64,000 bases of DNA from JALZAI01 sp038212215 (GCA_038212215.1 JBBQUT010000002.1:124001-188000), one strand, 5' to 3'; counted from the stretch's first letter, positions 36,904 to 45,804 are shown. Numbers and translations are program-made. The notes: a model not told the origin generated them from the letters alone.

Positions 36904-37230
36904 ATGGGTTGGCTGCGCCGTCATCTTCCCGGGCACCGTGCCCGCCCCGGCGTGCTGCGCACGTCCACCCGGGCGGACCTCGAGCACCTGAGTGAATTCG
37001 TCGCGACGCGCCGCGGCGTGGAGGCCTATGTCGAGCCACGCACCGCCGTCACCGACACGACCGTCGTCCTCGTGGCAAGCGACGGGGAGTGGACCCGCCG
37101 CCGTGTCGACGGGCCGGACGGTGCGGCGTCCTTCGCCCGCAAACACAAGATCCCGCTCTACGACGGCAGGATCGTCGGCTATCCGAAGCGGATGAGGGAA
37201 TGGACAGCGCGCCGCGCCGCCGAGCAGTAG
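36904..37230 (+). CDS. Small conserved actinobacterial protein
   Basis: Protein of 108 residues beginning MGWLRRHLPGHRARPG. It contains VEAYVEPRTAVTDTTVVLVA followed by DGEWTRRRV, and then ARKHKIPLYDGRIVGYPKRM. This pattern is familiar from uncharacterised proteins found near pepA and lpd in many actinobacteria, sometimes called oxidoreductases without proof. ATG 36904 is preferred; the frame opens further upstream to 36748, overlapping lpdA on the other strand. It converges on pepA with a 6-base gap. Function unknown. Confidence 0.7.
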   Translation: MGWLRRHLPGHRARPGVLRTSTRADLEHLSEFVATRRGVEAYVEPRTAVTDTTVVLVASDGEWTRRRVDGPDGAASFARKHKIPLYDGRIVGYPKRMREWTARRAAEQ

Positions 37231-37236
37231 CCGTTC

Positions 37237-38724
37237 TCAGCCTGCGGCGACGTCCTCGATCGCGGCAAGGATGGTCCGTACCGCCGCCCCGGTGGCGCCC
37301 TTGGGCGTGTAACCAAACGGGGCGCCTTGATTCCACGCCGGCCCGGCGATATCCAGGTGCACCCACGGCAACCCATCCGGGACGAAGTCACGTAGGAACG
37401 CGGCGCCTACGAGCATGCCACCGAACCGGTCGCCGCTCACGTTGTTGAGATCGGCGAGCCGAGAGTCGAGTCCGGCGCGCAGCTCGCCGGGGATCGGCAT
37501 CGCCCACACCGGCTCGCCCACCGCGTTGCCGGCTGCGGTAACCCGGTCACGCCAATCGTCCGCGCCCATCGCGCCGATGACACGGCTACCCAGCGCGACG
37601 AGCTGCGCGCCGGTCAGGGTCGAGGCCTCGATCAAGTAGTCGGGGTCGTCCTCGGCGGCGCGGACGATGGCGTCGGCCAGCACGAGCCGTCCCTCGGCAT
37701 CGGTGTTGCCGACCTCGACGGTGCGCCCGCCGCGCAGGGTGAGCACGTCGCTGGGCCGGTACGCGGCGCCGGAGGGCATGTTCTCGGCCATCGGCACGGT
37801 CGCGGTGACCTCGACCGGCAACGTCAGCTCGCCAGCAGCGATGACCGCGGCGATCACTGCCGCGGCGCCGCCCATGTCTGACTTCATCGACTCCATTCCC
37901 GAGGTCTTGATGTTCAGGCCGCCGGAATCGAAGGTGATTCCCTTGCCTATCAAGGCGATTCGCGCCTTGGCTTTCGCCGGGCGGTGCGTGATGCGGACCA
38001 GGCGCGGTGGTCGTGCCGAGCCCATGCCGACGCCGAGGATGGCGCCGAACTTGCCCCGCTTGAGCGCGCGCTCGTCGAGCACCTCGACGCTCAGCCCCGC
38101 TCGCTCGGCCCGCGCGCGCGACCGCTCGGCGAAGGTTTGCGGATAGAGGTCGTTCGGCGGGGTGTTCACCAGGTCGCGGACGAAAGCGATGGCGTCGGCG
38201 ACGACAGCGGCGTGCTTCAGCTCGGCCTTCGCGGCCCGGTCGGTGTGGCCGCCGATGGTTACCGTCCGCAACGCTCGTGCCGTGGCACCGGACTTGTAGG
38301 TGAGGTAGGCGTACGCACCGAGTTCGATGCCTTCGGCGATCGCCCCGGGCGGTCCGTCGATCGCGACGTGCACCGTGCGCTTGCTCACCAGAGCGCGCGC
38401 AGCCGCTCCGCACGCCCTTCTCAGCGCCTCAGACCTCAGCGCCTCGCACCTCAGCGCCTCGGCCGTACCTGCGTCTTCGCCGAGTCCCGTCGCCACGACC
38501 AACGGGAACGCGGCGAGCCCGAGAGTCGGGATCTTCACGACCTCGTCCGGCGCCCCGCTCGCGCCGGCAGTGACGAGGGCGTCCAGCAACCGGCCGCCAA
38601 GCGCTTCCTCGACTGGGCCGGCGCCGGGTGCGAGCCGCGGGCCGTCGGCACCTTTGAGCAGACCGACCACGACAGCGTCAGCGGTGCGGATGGTGGACGG
38701 CGTGACCAAAGAGATGCGGGGCAT
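37237..38724 (-). CDS. pepA: Leucyl aminopeptidase (M17)
   Basis: Two-metal cytosolic aminopeptidase of 495 residues. The metal and catalytic region reads IGKGITFDSGGLNIK, then KSDMGGAA, and the signature NTDAEGRLVLADA. It forms hexamers in relatives. Near residues 87-102 a fivefold-residue repeat (EALRC, EALRS, EALRR) comes from a 15-bp in-frame tandem duplication in the non-catalytic N-terminal domain. It is divergent from gcvT, with 60 bases between the two starts. The neighbourhood matches the mycobacterial pepB-gcvT region. Confidence 0.94.
   Translation of the reverse strand: MPRISLVTPSTIRTADAVVVGLLKGADGPRLAPGAGPVEEALGGRLLDALVTAGASGAPDEVVKIPTLGLAAFPLVVATGLGEDAGTAEALRCEALRSEALRRACGAAARALVSKRTVHVAIDGPPGAIAEGIELGAYAYLTYKSGATARALRTVTIGGHTDRAAKAELKHAAVVADAIAFVRDLVNTPPNDLYPQTFAERSRARAERAGLSVEVLDERALKRGKFGAILGVGMGSARPPRLVRITHRPAKAKARIALIGKGITFDSGGLNIKTSGMESMKSDMGGAAAVIAAVIAAGELTLPVEVTATVPMAENMPSGAAYRPSDVLTLRGGRTVEVGNTDAEGRLVLADAIVRAAEDDPDYLIEASTLTGAQLVALGSRVIGAMGADDWRDRVTAAGNAVGEPVWAMPIPGELRAGLDSRLADLNNVSGDRFGGMLVGAAFLRDFVPDGLPWVHLDIAGPAWNQGAPFGYTPKGATGAAVRTILAAIEDVAAG
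38420..38464. repeat. 15-bp in-frame tandem repeat x3 inside pepA
   Basis: Unit CTCAGCGCCTCAGAC with small variants occurs three times. Being a multiple of three, it adds five residues per copy without breaking pepA. Confidence 0.85.
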
Positions 38725-38784
38725 GGCCGCGATCTTACGAACAACGCCTCGTATCGCGAACGAGTGCTGTCTATGGTTGCCGCC

Positions 38785-39897
38785 ATGAGTCCCGAACTAC
38801 TGCGTTCACCCCTGCACGAGCGCCACGTCGACCTCGGGGCGAAACTCGCCGACTTCGGCGGCTGGGAGATGCCCATCGAATACGCAGCCAGCGGCGGGGG
38901 CGTGCTCAAGGAGCATGCAGCCGTGCGCGAATCGGTCGGCGTGTTCGACGTCTCGCACCTCGGCAAGGCGCTCGTACACGGCCCGGGTGCACGCGAGTTC
39001 GTCAACGGCTGCCTGAGCAACGATCTCGCCCGCATCGAGGCGGGCAAAGCGCAATACACCATGTGTTGCGACGAATCCGGCGGCGTGGTCGACGATCTCA
39101 TCGCCTACCTGGTCGCCGATGACGAGGTGTTCCTCGTGCCCAACGCAGCCAATACCGCTGAGGTTGTTCGTCGGCTCGACGCCGCGGCGCCTGCGGGCAT
39201 CGAGGTCGAAGATCGGCACCGCGACTATGGGGTGCTCGCGGTGCAAGGTCCGCGCTCGGCCGAGGTGCTGGAGCGCCTGGGACTGCCCGGTCAGCTCGAC
39301 TACATGGCCTACGTCGACTCGTCCTACGACGGGCGCGCGGTGCGCGTGTGCCGGAGCGGGTACACCGGAGAGCACGGTTATGAATTGCTGCCGCCGTGGG
39401 ACGCCACCGCCGTGTTGTGGGACGCGCTTGTCGACGTGGCTCGCGAACTCGGTGGCCGTCCGGCCGGGCTCGGCGCACGCGACACGCTGCGCACCGAGGC
39501 CGGTTACCCGCTGCATGGCCAGGATCTGTCGCTGTCCATCTCGCCGCTGCAGGCCCGCGCCGGTTGGGCGGTGGGCTGGAAGAAGCACGAATTTTGGGGA
39601 CGTGACGCGCTGGCGGCCGAGAAGCAGGCCGGCCCGAAGCGGTTGCTGTGGGGCATCGAGTCGCTCGAGCGCGGCATTCCGCGAGCGCACATGAGCGTCC
39701 TCGATGCCGCTGGACGGACCGTCGGCGAGGTGACCAGCGGCACCTTCTCGCCGAGCCTGAAAAAGGGGATCGGCCTGGCTCTCATCGCAACGGACTCGGG
39801 GGTGGACGCCGGCGACGAGGTGGCTATCGACGTCCGCGGCCGCCGCTCGGCCGTCCGGGTCGTCAAGCCGCCGTTCGTCCCGACGCACGTGCGATAG
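38785..39897 (+). CDS. gcvT: Glycine cleavage system T protein
   Basis: Tetrahydrofolate-dependent aminomethyltransferase of 370 residues. The N-terminal HVDLGAKLADFGGWEMPIEY and VGVFDVSHLGKALVHGPGA, the middle YTMCCDESGGVVDDLIAYLV and the C-terminal GEVTSGTFSPSLKKGIGLAL are typical. It releases ammonia and forms methylene-THF from the aminomethyl-lipoyl H protein. ATG 38785 gives the usual start; ATG 38773 would add four residues. A long open frame upstream runs antisense to pepA and is not part of the gene. gcvH and gcvP are not in the window. Confidence 0.94.
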   Translation: MSPELLRSPLHERHVDLGAKLADFGGWEMPIEYAASGGGVLKEHAAVRESVGVFDVSHLGKALVHGPGAREFVNGCLSNDLARIEAGKAQYTMCCDESGGVVDDLIAYLVADDEVFLVPNAANTAEVVRRLDAAAPAGIEVEDRHRDYGVLAVQGPRSAEVLERLGLPGQLDYMAYVDSSYDGRAVRVCRSGYTGEHGYELLPPWDATAVLWDALVDVARELGGRPAGLGARDTLRTEAGYPLHGQDLSLSISPLQARAGWAVGWKKHEFWGRDALAAEKQAGPKRLLWGIESLERGIPRAHMSVLDAAGRTVGEVTSGTFSPSLKKGIGLALIATDSGVDAGDEVAIDVRGRRSAVRVVKPPFVPTHVR

Positions 39898-39921
39898 CGG
39901 TGTTCTGGTAGTCCCGCTATC
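39893..39921. terminator. Bidirectional terminator containing both stop codons
   Basis: GATAGCGG (39893-39900) pairs with CCGCTATC (39914-39921). The TAG stops of gcvT (plus) and of the AI-2E family gene (minus) lie in opposite arms, so one hairpin serves both ends. Confidence 0.65.
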
Positions 39922-41125
39922 CCTTGTGGTGCTCAGGGGTCGGTTCGGCGGCCTCGATCGATTCGCCGCTGCTCTGATCGCGGTGCACAACAGGGAATCC
40001 CGCGTCACCGGCCGGCACCGAGGACGTGTCGCGTAACGCATGGACGGTGGCGTTGAGGAACGCGACCAGCGGCACCGCGAGCAATGCACCGGGGATACCC
40101 GCCAAAATGGTGCCGGTTAGCACGGACAGGGCGATGGCCAGCGGATGCACTTCGACGCTGCGGCTCATGATCAGCGGTTGCAGCAGGTGCGCCTCGAGCT
40201 GGATCAGGACGATGATCGCGATGGCGACGACGATGCCCGCGGTCAGGCCGTGTTCGAGTGTTGCGACGAGTACGCAGAACGTCCCGGTGACGGTAAGCCC
40301 GATGATCGGGATGAAGGACCCCAGGAAGATCAGCACGCCGAGCGCGGCGGCCAGCGGGACCCCGAGCACGAACAACACGATCATGACCGAGATGCCGTGG
40401 AACAGCGCGATGAGCACCACGCCACGCATGTAACCGCCCAGCGTGCGCCAGCCGGCCTTGCCGGCGCTGTCGAGCCGGTCGTGCGCCTGGCTCGGAACCA
40501 GGCGCAGCGCCCACGCCCAGATCTGCTTGCCGTCGCGCAGCAGGAAGAATGTCGAGAGCAGGATCAACAGCAGTGCGCCCAGGCCCTCGGCTACCGTGCG
40601 GACGGTCGCGATCGCGCCGCTGACGACCTGGCCGGTGTTCTTCTTGAGCGTGTCGGTGATGTTGGTAGAAAGCTTGTCGAGCTCGGTCGACTTCAGATGC
40701 AGCGGGCCGCTCTGCAGCCAGTCGCGGGCCTTGTCGAAGGAATCCGAGACCTGGTTCGTGAGCTGGCTGGAGTGCGTGGTGATCTGCCACGAGACGAACG
40801 TTGCGATGCCGGCCAGCACCAATACGCCGACCAGCAAGGCCAACACAGCGGGCAATGACCGCGGCCCCGGCAGGATGCGCGCCAGTGCGCGTTCGAGCGG
40901 GTGCAGCACGGCGGTGAAGAACAGGGCCAGGACAAAGGAGAAGGCGACCAGTTCGATCCGGAGGAAGATTTGCCCGAAAATGTAGAGCGCGAGCATGAGG
41001 ATGAGCAATCGCCAGGCCCATGCCGCAGCGACGCGCACGGCCCAGGTGACCGCCTCGTTGGCGTCGCGCCGAGAGTCGGAGAGGATCGGCGTCGTCGGTT
41101 CGGGGGGCTGCTCGGGGTAGGTCAC
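39917..41125 (-). CDS. AI-2E family (DUF20) membrane transporter
   Basis: Polytopic membrane protein of 402 residues. Family landmarks include an N-terminal pair of helices, PGPRSLPAVLALLVGVLVLAG, and the late PIIGLTVTGTFCVLVATLEH and GIPGALLAVPLVAFLNA helices. Relatives export autoinducer-2 or act as ion antiporters, so the substrate is open. The GTG start overlaps the stop of the CobT-like gene (GTGA). This makes it the last gene of the cobalamin-riboswitch operon, although a functional link to corrinoids is not evident. The N-terminal 30 residues are Pro/Thr-rich and cytoplasmic. Confidence 0.85.
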   Translation of the reverse strand: MTYPEQPPEPTTPILSDSRRDANEAVTWAVRVAAAWAWRLLILMLALYIFGQIFLRIELVAFSFVLALFFTAVLHPLERALARILPGPRSLPAVLALLVGVLVLAGIATFVSWQITTHSSQLTNQVSDSFDKARDWLQSGPLHLKSTELDKLSTNITDTLKKNTGQVVSGAIATVRTVAEGLGALLLILLSTFFLLRDGKQIWAWALRLVPSQAHDRLDSAGKAGWRTLGGYMRGVVLIALFHGISVMIVLFVLGVPLAAALGVLIFLGSFIPIIGLTVTGTFCVLVATLEHGLTAGIVVAIAIIVLIQLEAHLLQPLIMSRSVEVHPLAIALSVLTGTILAGIPGALLAVPLVAFLNATVHALRDTSSVPAGDAGFPVVHRDQSSGESIEAAEPTPEHHKG

Positions 41126-42219
41126 GGCGCACCCTGAGTCGGCTCATCCATCTCGCCGGTCAGCGTAGCGTCCGGTTCAGCTGACGCTGCCGGGCCCTTG
41201 TCCACGGCCGCTGGCACTGTCTCCTGGGCCGCTGCTTCCCGAGCCGCGTTCTGGGCGGCCGCAGCCACCTCCCGCTTCGCCGTGTCTCGGGCTGCTCTCG
41301 CCCTAGCCGCATCCTCGCGGGCCGCCGCGTCCTGCGCCGCCGCCTCCTCCCGAGCGGCCACGACCTCTCCCGATGCTGCAGCCGCGTCCCGGCCGAGCCG
41401 GGCGGCCGCCTGCAGCACCGGGATCGCCAGCATGGCCGCCAGCCCGTCACCACGCGCCGTCCCCAAGCCGAGAACCGATCGCAGCCCGAGACGAGTGAGC
41501 GCGACGTCCTGCACGGGGTCGGGACCGGCGTCGGACGCGCACCACCACCGCACCGCGCGCGGAGCGGCCTGGTAGGCGAGCAACGCCGCGGCGGCCGCTG
41601 CCGGCCCGTCCAACAGCACCGGCGTGCGACGGGTAGCAGCCCGCAGGACCAACCCGGCGGCCGCGGCGAGCGGAGCGCTGCCGATCTCTTCCAGCAACCG
41701 GTCGGCCTCGTCGCGCATCGGCATGCACCGCCGCCGGGCGTCGCGGACCTCGACCGCGCGCTGCATCCAGGCCTCTGGATCCGTGGCGGCCGCGCCGCGC
41801 GCGAGCACCTTGACCGGCTCGGTGTCGGTGAGGACGGACACCGCGATTGCCGCCGTGCTGTCTTGGTCGGGCAGCCCGACGACGAGCAGGTCGGCGCCGG
41901 CGTCGATGTCAGCGTCGGCGATCTCGATGCCCCGGGCCAACGCCTGGGTAGGCGACGCCGGCAGGTCGGTCACCACGCGCAGCTGGACACCGACCCGGTC
42001 GGCCAGCTCGGCAACCGCCGCTTCGGGCGCGCTGAACAGCACAGCGCGCGCGTGCGCGAATGGGGGCTCGGACGTCGCTGGCAGCACTTCCGCGACCCAC
42101 TCGGCGAGACCGGCGAGCTTGCCCAGCCCGGGGTCATCGGCGAGCCGGTCGCGGACCGATGCCGCGGCGGTGTGGTCAGGCCACTCGACGTCCGCGCCCA
42201 ATGTCGCAAGATCGGTCAT
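41122..42219 (-). CDS. Divergent CobT-like phosphoribosyltransferase-family protein
   Basis: Protein of 365 residues. Residues about 110-280 follow the CobT pattern: DLLVVGLPDQDSTAAIAVSV in place of the GIGNTT region, TRRTPVLLDGPAAAAAALLA, then LTRLGLRSVLGLGTARGDGL. CobT attaches a lower-ligand base to nicotinate ribotide for cobamide assembly. Its catalytic Glu normally sits in a GEG motif; here the motif is GDG (257-259). The C-terminal 85 residues are an Ala/Glu/Arg-rich probable coiled coil. Start ATG 42219 overlaps the S-component stop (ATGA). The locus equals mycobacterial cobT by synteny. Activity is uncertain; a corrinoid-related role is supported by the operon. Confidence 0.7.
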   Translation of the reverse strand: MTDLATLGADVEWPDHTAAASVRDRLADDPGLGKLAGLAEWVAEVLPATSEPPFAHARAVLFSAPEAAVAELADRVGVQLRVVTDLPASPTQALARGIEIADADIDAGADLLVVGLPDQDSTAAIAVSVLTDTEPVKVLARGAAATDPEAWMQRAVEVRDARRRCMPMRDEADRLLEEIGSAPLAAAAGLVLRAATRRTPVLLDGPAAAAAALLAYQAAPRAVRWWCASDAGPDPVQDVALTRLGLRSVLGLGTARGDGLAAMLAIPVLQAAARLGRDAAAASGEVVAAREEAAAQDAAAREDAARARAARDTAKREVAAAAQNAAREAAAQETVPAAVDKGPAASAEPDATLTGEMDEPTQGAP

Positions 42220-43049
42220 GCTGCGGACTGTAGGGCGTCGGGAGCGCCGCTCTCGAACTCCGGGGTCGCGTCGAACGCGGCACGGCGCGCCGCGCGGCGC
42301 AATGCCAGCAGCACCGGGCGCCCGACCAGCAGCAGCGCCGCGGCCGTCGCGAGCCCGCGCGGGATGTCGAAGCCGAGACTCGATGTCGCGCTGAAAGCCA
42401 GCCAGCGCCGCAGATTCTCCACAAGCGATGCGCCCGGGACGAAGCTGACGGCTGCCGCCGCGCCGGTACCCGTTGTCCCGAACGGCCAGAACCAGAGGTT
42501 GAGCACGAACCCGTACACAACCCCGGCGATCAGCCCGTACGCCGCGAGCAGCCACAGCTCGGCGCGCCCACGAGCGCCGGGCAGGCACCCGGCGAACATG
42601 CCGACCCAACCTGCCGCCAGCATCTGGAAGGGCAGCCAGGGGCCGCCGCCGCCGGTCAGCGCAGCCGAGGCGAACATCGCGACGTTGCCCAGGACGAAGC
42701 CGAACCCTGGCCCCAGCACGCGACCGGCCGGCACCAGCAGGAAGAACATCAACTGCACGCCGGTAACACCGCCCGTGATCGGACGCAGCACCGCGCAGAT
42801 TCCGCCGAGCACGCCGAGCAGCGCGACGGCCTTGGCGTCCATTCCGCCGTCGGCGATCTCGGCGGCGACGACCAGCAGGAGCAGCGGCAGCATCACCAGA
42901 AAGATCCACGGCGCGTCACGGGCATGCCCGGCCGCGGAGCTGTCGAAGCCGATCAGCAGCGGCCAGGTGAACGCGCCGATGCCGACGAAGGTGACCGCGA
43001 CAACGGCCGCCAGGGCTCGCGGTCGAAGGGTGAGGGCGTTCGCGCTCAT
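42216..43049 (-). CDS. ECF transporter substrate-binding (S) component
   Basis: Membrane protein of 277 residues with about six helices, longer than many S components (about 180-200). MFFLLVPAGRVLGPGFGFVLG and AGWVGMFAGCLPG followed by YGLIAGVVYGFVLNLWFWPF are typical of the ECF S-component fold. It should bind the vitamin and dock on the T and A subunits encoded just upstream. The cobalamin riboswitch and the CobT-like neighbour point to a cobamide, cobinamide or lower-ligand substrate, which is inference. It overlaps both neighbours by 4 bases. Confidence 0.8.
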   Translation of the reverse strand: MSANALTLRPRALAAVVAVTFVGIGAFTWPLLIGFDSSAAGHARDAPWIFLVMLPLLLLVVAAEIADGGMDAKAVALLGVLGGICAVLRPITGGVTGVQLMFFLLVPAGRVLGPGFGFVLGNVAMFASAALTGGGGPWLPFQMLAAGWVGMFAGCLPGARGRAELWLLAAYGLIAGVVYGFVLNLWFWPFGTTGTGAAAAVSFVPGASLVENLRRWLAFSATSSLGFDIPRGLATAAALLLVGRPVLLALRRAARRAAFDATPEFESGAPDALQSAA

Positions 43050-44656
43050 CCTGGCACCGCCGCGAGGGCGCGGCGCACATCGCGCACCGTGAGATAAGGC
43101 AGCGGCGCGAGCACCTTGGCGATCTGCGGCGCGAAGACCGGTGACTGCGTCACGACCTGGCGGCTCGGGCCGTCGGCGACGATCTCGCCACCCGCCAGCA
43201 CGACCGTGCGCGTGGACACCTCGGCGGCGAGTTCGACGTCATGGGTGGCGAGGACGACGGCGTGCCCGGCGCCGGCCAGCCCGACGAGCGTATGGACGAG
43301 CCGCTCCTTCGCCGGGTAGTCCAGGCCGCGCGTCGGCTCGTCAAGCAGCACGAGCGGTGGCGCCGAGGTGAGGACGACCGCAAGGGCGAGGGCGAGCCGC
43401 TGGCCCTCCGACAAATCACGCGGGTGCAGATCGAGGTCGAGGGCACCGGCGATGCGGTGCAACAGCCCTCCGGCCGTCCCGCGGGGTGCCCTGGCGTCCC
43501 GGTCGGCCGCCGCGCACTCGGCGTGCACCGTCTCGGCGTAGAGCAAGTCACCGGGTTGTTGTGGGACAAGCCCGACGTGACTGGTGAGCTCGCGTCCGCG
43601 CAGCTCGCGAGGGTCGCGACCAGCGATGCGCACCTGACCTTCAGCCGGTTTCAGCAGCCCGGTCAGGGCGGCGAGCAAGCTCGACTTGCCGGCCCCGTTG
43701 CGTCCCATGACAGCGACGATTTCGCCTTCGCGAGCGACGAACCCTGCGCGGCGAAGCGCTAGGACGCCGCCGTAGCGCACCGTCAGCGCTCGGGTCTCGG
43801 CAAGGATCGCACCGGGGATGCGGGGCGGGTCCGTCGGCGGTTCGGGCGGCAGCACCTCGCGCAGTCGCCGGCCCGGGATGCGGGCGTCTCGGACGGTCAA
43901 CGGCAGCGGCGTCCAGGCCAGTTCGCGTCCGAGCGAGACGATCGGCGGGGTGATCGGGCTGTGCGCCATGATCTGCGCGGGCGTGCCGCGCACCGCAGTG
44001 CCGTCGCCGGGCAGCCACACGACGGAGTCGGCGTGTTGCACGACGCGTTCGAGGCGGTGCTCGGCCAGCAGCACGGTCATCCCGAGATCGTGGACGAGGC
44101 GCTGCAACGCAGCAAGCACGTCCTCGGCGGCTGCGGGATCGAGGGCCGAGGTCGGCTCGTCGAGCACCAGGATCTGCGGGTGCGCGGTAAGCACGGCCCC
44201 GATGGCGACCCGTTGCGCCTCGCCCCCGGAGAGCGTCGCGACGGCCCGGTCGCGAAGGGCCACCAGCCCGAGCAGGTCCAGGGTGTCCTCGACCCGCCGG
44301 CGCATCACATCCGCCGCCAGGCCCAAGGATTCCATCGTGTAGGCAAGCTCGTCCTCGACCGTGTCGGCCAGGAACGACGCGCTCGGATTCTGGCCCACGA
44401 CGCCCACGACGTCGGCAAGTTCGCGCGGCGGGTGGTCGCGGGTGTTTCGTCCGGCAACGGTCACGCTGCCCGACAGTCGACCTCCGGTGAAGTGCGGCAC
44501 CAGCCCGTTCACGGCGCCCAGCAGGCTCGACTTTCCGCTTCCCGTGGCGCCGATCACCAGGCAGAGTTCGCCTTCGGGCACATGCAGGGTCACCCCGCGC
44601 AGCACCGGCGACGATGCGCCGGAGTAGGTGATCGAGACGTTCGTGAAGTCGATCAT
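43046..44656 (-). CDS. ECF transporter ATPase, two fused ABC domains
   Basis: Energises vitamin uptake. The 536-residue protein contains two complete nucleotide-binding domains. The first has Walker A GATGSGKSS (36-44), LSGGE (142-146) and DEPTSALD (166-173). The second has GRNGAGKSS (318-326), LSEGQ (415-419) and DEPTRGLD (439-446). It corresponds to EcfA1 and EcfA2 in one chain. ATG 44656 overlaps the EcfT stop and gives the standard start MIDFTNVSITY; the much longer open frame upstream is a shadow. Confidence 0.92.
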   Translation of the reverse strand: MIDFTNVSITYSGASSPVLRGVTLHVPEGELCLVIGATGSGKSSLLGAVNGLVPHFTGGRLSGSVTVAGRNTRDHPPRELADVVGVVGQNPSASFLADTVEDELAYTMESLGLAADVMRRRVEDTLDLLGLVALRDRAVATLSGGEAQRVAIGAVLTAHPQILVLDEPTSALDPAAAEDVLAALQRLVHDLGMTVLLAEHRLERVVQHADSVVWLPGDGTAVRGTPAQIMAHSPITPPIVSLGRELAWTPLPLTVRDARIPGRRLREVLPPEPPTDPPRIPGAILAETRALTVRYGGVLALRRAGFVAREGEIVAVMGRNGAGKSSLLAALTGLLKPAEGQVRIAGRDPRELRGRELTSHVGLVPQQPGDLLYAETVHAECAAADRDARAPRGTAGGLLHRIAGALDLDLHPRDLSEGQRLALALAVVLTSAPPLVLLDEPTRGLDYPAKERLVHTLVGLAGAGHAVVLATHDVELAAEVSTRTVVLAGGEIVADGPSRQVVTQSPVFAPQIAKVLAPLPYLTVRDVRRALAAVPG

Positions 44657-45804
44657 GCCCGCACCGACTCCTCGAGCGCGGCGATCTGGACGGAGCGGAC
44701 GGCGGCGTGCCCGCGCGGTGCGAGCCCGGGCGGCTCCGGAGTCGCCACGGCGGGCAGCGCCGCGACCAGGGTGGCCACAAACGGCAGTGGACGCAACGGC
44801 GGCCACTCCAGCGCGACACCAGCGGCCAGCGGATCGTGCACGGCCAGCGCGTAGGACAGCGCCACCAGCACGCCGCAACCGAGCACCAGCCATTCCGCGG
44901 CACGCCACTGATCCGGACGGTAGCGGGTGCGGCGGGTGCGCCGTCCGGCCACGAATCCGGCCGCGAGCGCGACCAGCGTGCCGCCGGCGAGCAGGCCGAC
45001 GCCCAGGCGCTGCCCGCCGCCCGAGATCAGCTGATAGGTGCCCACGACCGCTGCGCCGAGGCCCAGCAGCACCCCCCCACCGGCGAAGCGACGCACTGCC
45101 GGCGGCTGCTCGGCACGCCGGCCGTAACCACGCGAATCCATCGACGCAGCCAGCGCGATGGCCCGTTCCAGCGCAAGCTCGAGCACCGGCACCAGGATCC
45201 CTCGCAACCCGCTCAGGCCGGTGACCCGCCGCCCGCGCAACCGCTGCGCCGCGCGGACGCGCACGACCGACTCGGCCAGTTGCGGGACGATCGTCATGGC
45301 AACAACGATCGCCACGCCGACCTCGTAGAGCGCTGCGGGCATGATGCGCACCAGCCGGGCAGGGTGGGCCAGCGCATTCGCCGCGCCGAAGCAGGCGATC
45401 AGCACCGCGAGCCGGAGCCCGGACACGAACGCGTTGAGCATCGCCTCTGCGCTCACGTCGCCGCCAATCGAGATGCCACCTGCCCAGTGCGGCAGCGGCG
45501 CCGAGGGCAGGTGCACCAGCACGTGGCCGGGCGTGCGCACGCCCAGCAGCAACTGCAGCAGCATGGTCACGACCACGGTCAGGGCGCCCAGCTTGAGCAG
45601 CAGCGAGTACGCATTCGCCCATGGTGCGGGTCCGCGCCGGGTACTGACCACGACCCCCGCGACGCAGACGATCGCCAGCAGCAGGATCGCGTTGTTCGTG
45701 CGCATCGCTGCGTAGGCGAGCCCGAGCGCCCACAGCCACCAGGCAGCGGGGTGCAGCAAGCGCCCGTTGCGATGCATTGGCCGGCCCGCCGGCGGACGAT
45801 GCAT
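44653..45804 (-). CDS. ECF transporter transmembrane energy-coupling (T) component
   Basis: CbiQ/EcfT-type membrane protein of 383 residues. The coupling-helix motif ASMDSRGYGRR lies near residue 220, preceded by VVAMTIVPQLAESVVRVRAA. Extra hydrophobic helices (about 235-340) extend the usual 250-270-residue size. ATG 45804 directly follows the stop of the upstream gene (TAAATG). A second ATG at 45777 gives MHRNGRLLHP; both arise from a 27/28-bp tandem duplication, so the true start may be the second one. It couples ATP use by the A protein to the S protein. Confidence 0.88.
   Translation of the reverse strand: MHRPPAGRPMHRNGRLLHPAAWWLWALGLAYAAMRTNNAILLLAIVCVAGVVVSTRRGPAPWANAYSLLLKLGALTVVVTMLLQLLLGVRTPGHVLVHLPSAPLPHWAGGISIGGDVSAEAMLNAFVSGLRLAVLIACFGAANALAHPARLVRIMPAALYEVGVAIVVAMTIVPQLAESVVRVRAAQRLRGRRVTGLSGLRGILVPVLELALERAIALAASMDSRGYGRRAEQPPAVRRFAGGGVLLGLGAAVVGTYQLISGGGQRLGVGLLAGGTLVALAAGFVAGRRTRRTRYRPDQWRAAEWLVLGCGVLVALSYALAVHDPLAAGVALEWPPLRPLPFVATLVAALPAVATPEPPGLAPRGHAAVRSVQIAALEESVRA

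Noticed and set aside
37984..39897. A 637-codon open frame that would extend gcvT upstream
   Set aside because: The first 267 codons lie antisense to pepA and read as Arg/Ala-rich shadow sequence. The GcvT family starts at the ATG near 38785.
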